64,000 bases of DNA, from assembly GCA_014762635.1 (NCBI GenBank), contig JABURR010000015.1, positions 42,832 through 106,831 of the forward strand. Reading direction: 5' to 3'. This stretch comes from Paracoccaceae bacterium (GTDB taxonomy: Bacteria > Pseudomonadota > Alphaproteobacteria > Rhodobacterales > Rhodobacteraceae). The translations under genes were made by a program, and so were the position numbers. Positions 61,021-64,000 of this stretch are shown here, in pieces. The notes below the pieces were generated by a model. The model saw only the letters and a program-made list of their open reading frames with translations, was not told the origin of the DNA and made no database searches. Position 1 is the stretch's first letter, and every line of letters starts with the position of its first letter.

Positions 61021-62823
61021 ATGGAAAACACTCCCTTCCCGACATGGCAGGACTGCGCCGCGACCCTGGTCGCGGTTGCCGCTGGCCGCTTGCCCGCCGA
61101 TCTGGTGCTTCGCAACGCTCGACTGGTCAACGTCCAAAGCCGCGAGGTTCTGGAAGGCTGGGACGTCGCGGTCAGCAAGGGCCGGTTTGCCTATGTCGGG
61201 CCGGATGCCTCTCATTGCATCGGGCCTGATACGCAGGTGATCGAGGCCGACGGGCGCTACCTGATCCCCGGGCTTTGCGACGGGCATATGCATATCGAAT
61301 CCGGGATGCTGACCCCTGCGGAGTTTGCTCGCGCGGTGATCCCCCATGGCACCACCTCCATGTTCACCGACCCGCATGAGATCGCCAATGTGCTGGGCCT
61401 CGATGGCGTGCGAATGATGCATGACGAGGCGCTGATGCAGCCGGTCAACATCTTCACCCAGATGCCCTCCTGCGCGCCCTCGGCCCCGGGGCTTGAGACC
61501 ACGGGCCACGAGATCACGCCCGAGGACGTGGCCGAGGCGATGGGCTGGCCCGGGATCGTAGGCCTGGGCGAGATGATGAACTTCCCCGGCGTAGTGGCAG
61601 GCGACGCGAAGATGCTGGCCGAAATCGCCGCGACCCAGACCGCGCGCAAGACCGTGGGCGGCCATTACGCCTCGCCCGACCTGGGACCAGCGTTCCACGC
61701 CTATGCGGCGGGTGGTCCGGCGGACGATCACGAGGGCACGGCGGAATCCGACGCCATCGCCCGGGTGCGCCAGGGGATGCGGGCGATGCTCCGGCTGGGC
61801 TCGGCCTGGTATGACGTGGAAAGCCAAATCACGGCGGTCACCGAAAAGGGGCTCGATCCGCGCAACTTCATCCTCTGCACCGACGATTGCCATTCTGGCA
61901 CGCTGGTCCATGACGGGCATATGAACCGCGTGGTGCGCCATGCCGTCGACTGCGGCTGCGACCCGCTGGTGGCGCTGCAGATGGCAACGATTAACACCGC
62001 GACCCATTTCGGGCTGGAGCGCGAGCTTGGCTCCATCGCACCGGGGCGGCGGGCGGACATGATCCTGACCTCGGACCTGAAGACCCTGCCGATCGAACGG
62101 GTTTTCGCACGGGGCGTTCTGGTGGCCGAGGATGGGCGTTGCCTCGTGGACTGCCCGCATTTCGACTGGCCCGAGGCTGCACGCCAGACCGTGCATCTCG
62201 GCAAGGAATTGAGTGTCGAAGATTTCGAGATCCCCGCACCCGCCGGGGCGAACTCCGTCCGCGCCCGTGTGATCGGCGTGGTCGAGAACCAGGCCCCGAC
62301 CAAGGCGCTCAGCGCCGAACTCGATGTGGTGAACGGCCTCGTCGAACCCAAGGGCGAGATCGCCCAGATCGCGCTGGTGGAACGCCATCGCGGCACCGGC
62401 GGGGTGGTGAACGGCTTCGTCTCGGGCTTCGGCTACACCGGAAAGATGGCGATGGCCTCAACCGTCGCCCATGACAGCCACCACATGATCGTTGTCGGCA
62501 CCAGCCGCGAGGACATGGCGGCGGCGGCGAACCGGCTGGGCGAGGTGGGCGGCGGCGTCACCGTCTGGAAGGACGGGCAGGAACTGGCGCTGGTGGAACT
62601 GCCCATCGCGGGCCTCATGTCCGACAGCCCCGCCGCCGAGGTGGCCGACAAGGCCGCGCGCATGGTCGCGGCCATGGCCGACTGCGGCTGCACGCTCAAC
62701 AACGCCTACATGCAGCACTCTCTGCTCGCGCTCGTGGTGATCCCCGAGCTGCGGATTTCGGACCTGGGACTCGTGGACGTGACCCGGTTCGAGATGACTG
62801 ACCTTTTCGAGGAGACAAGATGA
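61021..62823 (+). CDS. ade: Adenine deaminase
   Basis: Converts adenine to hypoxanthine and ammonia with a binuclear metal site. The 600-aa amidohydrolase has ADLVLRNARLVNV, the metal motif CDGHMHIESGM, GTTSMFTDPHEIANVLG, ILCTDDCHSG and the C-terminal HDSHHMIVVGTS, all as in the AdeC/YfeT-type enzymes. ATG 61021 was chosen by family length; ATG 60973 is also open with a better ribosome site. It overlaps the AMP nucleosidase gene in an ATGA, linking two steps of purine salvage. Confidence 0.93.
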   Translation: MENTPFPTWQDCAATLVAVAAGRLPADLVLRNARLVNVQSREVLEGWDVAVSKGRFAYVGPDASHCIGPDTQVIEADGRYLIPGLCDGHMHIESGMLTPAEFARAVIPHGTTSMFTDPHEIANVLGLDGVRMMHDEALMQPVNIFTQMPSCAPSAPGLETTGHEITPEDVAEAMGWPGIVGLGEMMNFPGVVAGDAKMLAEIAATQTARKTVGGHYASPDLGPAFHAYAAGGPADDHEGTAESDAIARVRQGMRAMLRLGSAWYDVESQITAVTEKGLDPRNFILCTDDCHSGTLVHDGHMNRVVRHAVDCGCDPLVALQMATINTATHFGLERELGSIAPGRRADMILTSDLKTLPIERVFARGVLVAEDGRCLVDCPHFDWPEAARQTVHLGKELSVEDFEIPAPAGANSVRARVIGVVENQAPTKALSAELDVVNGLVEPKGEIAQIALVERHRGTGGVVNGFVSGFGYTGKMAMASTVAHDSHHMIVVGTSREDMAAAANRLGEVGGGVTVWKDGQELALVELPIAGLMSDSPAAEVADKAARMVAAMADCGCTLNNAYMQHSLLALVVIPELRISDLGLVDVTRFEMTDLFEETR

Positions 62824-64000
62824 ACCTGGCCGATCCGGATCTTCCCATCCTGACCCCACCCGCCCGCGCGGCCGAAGCCTTCACCGATGCCGGGAAGGCC
62901 GTCGACCGGCTGATCGAGCTTTACGACGAGGCGACGAAGTTCCTTGGCGATCACTTCGGCGAGGCCGTCACCGGGCCGAAACCCGCGGCGCGCTACCGGG
63001 CCTTCTACCCCGAGGTGCGCGTCTCGACCTCGAGCTATGCCGAGACCGACAGCCGCCTGAGCTTTGGCCATGTCTCGAGCCCCGGGACCTATGCCACCAC
63101 GGTCACCCAGCCGCGCCTGTTTGCCAATTACCTGCGCCAACAGATCGACCTGCTGATCCAGAACCACGGGATCGCGGTCTCGATCGGCCCGTCCGTGACG
63201 CCGATCCCGGTGCATTTCGCCGTTTCGGGTATCACCGTGCCCCATGAAGGCGCGATGGAGTTCACCCTACGCGACGTGTTCGACGTGCCGGACCTATCGA
63301 CCACCCATGACGACATCGTCAACGGCTTCGGCTTTACCCATCCCGATGGCTCGGGACCGCTGGCGCCCTTCACCGCCCAGCGCGTGGATTACTCGCTGGC
63401 GCGGCTCAGCCATTACACGGCGACCGAGGCCCAGCATTTCCAGAACCACGTGTTGTTCACGAACTACCAGTTCTACGTCGAGGAATTCGAAGCCTATGCC
63501 CGGCAGGCCCTGGCCGACCCCGCAAGCGGCTACACCAGCTTCGTTGGACCCGGGAATCAGGAAATCACCGATCCCGATGCACCCCTGCCCGCCCCGGCCA
63601 AATTGCCGCAGATGCCGACCTATCATCTCAAGCGCGATGGCGCGGCGGGGATCACGCTGGTCAATATCGGCGTCGGCCCCTCGAACGCGAAAACAGCGAC
63701 GGACCATATCGCCGTTCTTCGCCCCCATGCCTGGGTAATGGTGGGGCATTGCGCCGGTCTGAGGAACAGCCAGCGGCTCGGCGATTTCGTCCTCGCCCAT
63801 GCCTACCTGCGCGAGGATCACGTGCTGGACGACGACCTGCCGGTCTGGGTGCCGATCCCGGCCCTGGCCGAGATCCAGGTGGCGCTGGAAGACGCGGTCG
63901 AGCAAATCACCGAGCTTGAAGGCTATGAACTCAAGCGGATCATGCGCACCGGCACCGTGGCCACCATCGACAACCGCAACTGGGAACTGCGCGACCAGTC
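62820..64000 (+). CDS. amn: AMP nucleosidase (partial, runs off the window)
   Basis: Hydrolyses AMP to adenine and ribose-5-phosphate. The 393 residues present start MNLADPDLPILTPPARAAEAF and contain the Amn N-terminal domain (YRAFYPEVRVSTSSYAETDSRLSFGHV), the VPHEGAMEFTLRDVFDVPDL region, and the start of the nucleoside-phosphorylase-like domain with GVGPSNAKTATDHIAVLRPHAWVMVGHCAGLR. The 3' end lies beyond base 64000. It starts within the adenine deaminase stop (ATGA), so AMP is taken to adenine and then hypoxanthine by one operon. Confidence 0.93.
   Translation, partial: MNLADPDLPILTPPARAAEAFTDAGKAVDRLIELYDEATKFLGDHFGEAVTGPKPAARYRAFYPEVRVSTSSYAETDSRLSFGHVSSPGTYATTVTQPRLFANYLRQQIDLLIQNHGIAVSIGPSVTPIPVHFAVSGITVPHEGAMEFTLRDVFDVPDLSTTHDDIVNGFGFTHPDGSGPLAPFTAQRVDYSLARLSHYTATEAQHFQNHVLFTNYQFYVEEFEAYARQALADPASGYTSFVGPGNQEITDPDAPLPAPAKLPQMPTYHLKRDGAAGITLVNIGVGPSNAKTATDHIAVLRPHAWVMVGHCAGLRNSQRLGDFVLAHAYLREDHVLDDDLPVWVPIPALAEIQVALEDAVEQITELEGYELKRIMRTGTVATIDNRNWELRDQ

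Noticed and set aside
60904..62388. Very long minus-strand frame continuing upstream of the class II aldolase
   Set aside because: It is antisense to adenine deaminase, rich in His/Arg/Gly as expected of a high-GC shadow frame, and the aldolase family starts at 60903.

Overview
The window comes from the chromosome of a high-GC alphaproteobacterium, most likely a marine Rhodobacteraceae (Roseobacter-group) species. The support is the gene content: fused-length petABC for cytochrome bc1, ExoY/ExoF/ExoQ-like polysaccharide genes, an LpsL-type epimerase, SorA-type sulfite dehydrogenase, PaiB, and a TPP-riboswitch thiBPQ cluster. The taxonomic call is inference from gene families, not a database result.

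Layout. (1) 1-17.3 kb is an exopolysaccharide locus: glycosyltransferases, ExoQ-like polymerase, Wzx flippase, a Tat-exported GH9 glycanase, an ExoF-like export protein, CDP-sugar synthesis (RfbF, an SDR-methyltransferase fusion, a second SDR), two flavin oxidoreductases and an ExoY-type priming transferase. (2) 17.7-22.9 kb holds a sulfite-oxidation module: ECF sigma/anti-sigma pair, diheme cytochrome c, SorA-like molybdoenzyme with a visible ECF-type promoter, and a flavin monooxygenase-like gene. (3) 23-31.3 kb carries small housekeeping genes followed by a minus-strand surface-glycan operon (GT4 with NPDV-type repeats, GT8, sulfotransferase-like protein, Ugd, LpsL), diverging from an RTX protein. 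(4) 34-38.3 kb: MhqD/MhqO-like quinone detoxification pair, a GMC dehydrogenase and a small-molecule kinase.

(5) 38.52-45.99 kb is a 7.4-kb integrative element in a tRNA-Lys(UUU) gene. It is bounded by a 50-bp perfect direct repeat and carries a tyrosine integrase, an unknown 305-aa protein, an AlpA-like regulator, a 71-aa protein, a strong hairpin next to a rolling-circle type (Rep_trans/RstA-like) initiator, and an AT-rich cargo block. The cargo encodes an AvcD-type antiviral deoxycytidylate deaminase, a 53-aa ORF, a membrane protein and a cluster of AACCGTT palindromes. This is the most interesting part of the window: a compact, probably replicating satellite-like island with an anti-phage nucleotide-depletion gene and a probable site for its RNA antitoxin.

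(6) 46-64 kb is conserved chromosome: dapF, mtaB, paiB-like, GST, an outer-membrane barrel protein, petABC, thiQ-thiP-thiB plus a second thiB under a TPP riboswitch, aroC, an SDR, a class II aldolase, and adenine deaminase translationally coupled to AMP nucleosidase, which runs off the end of the window.
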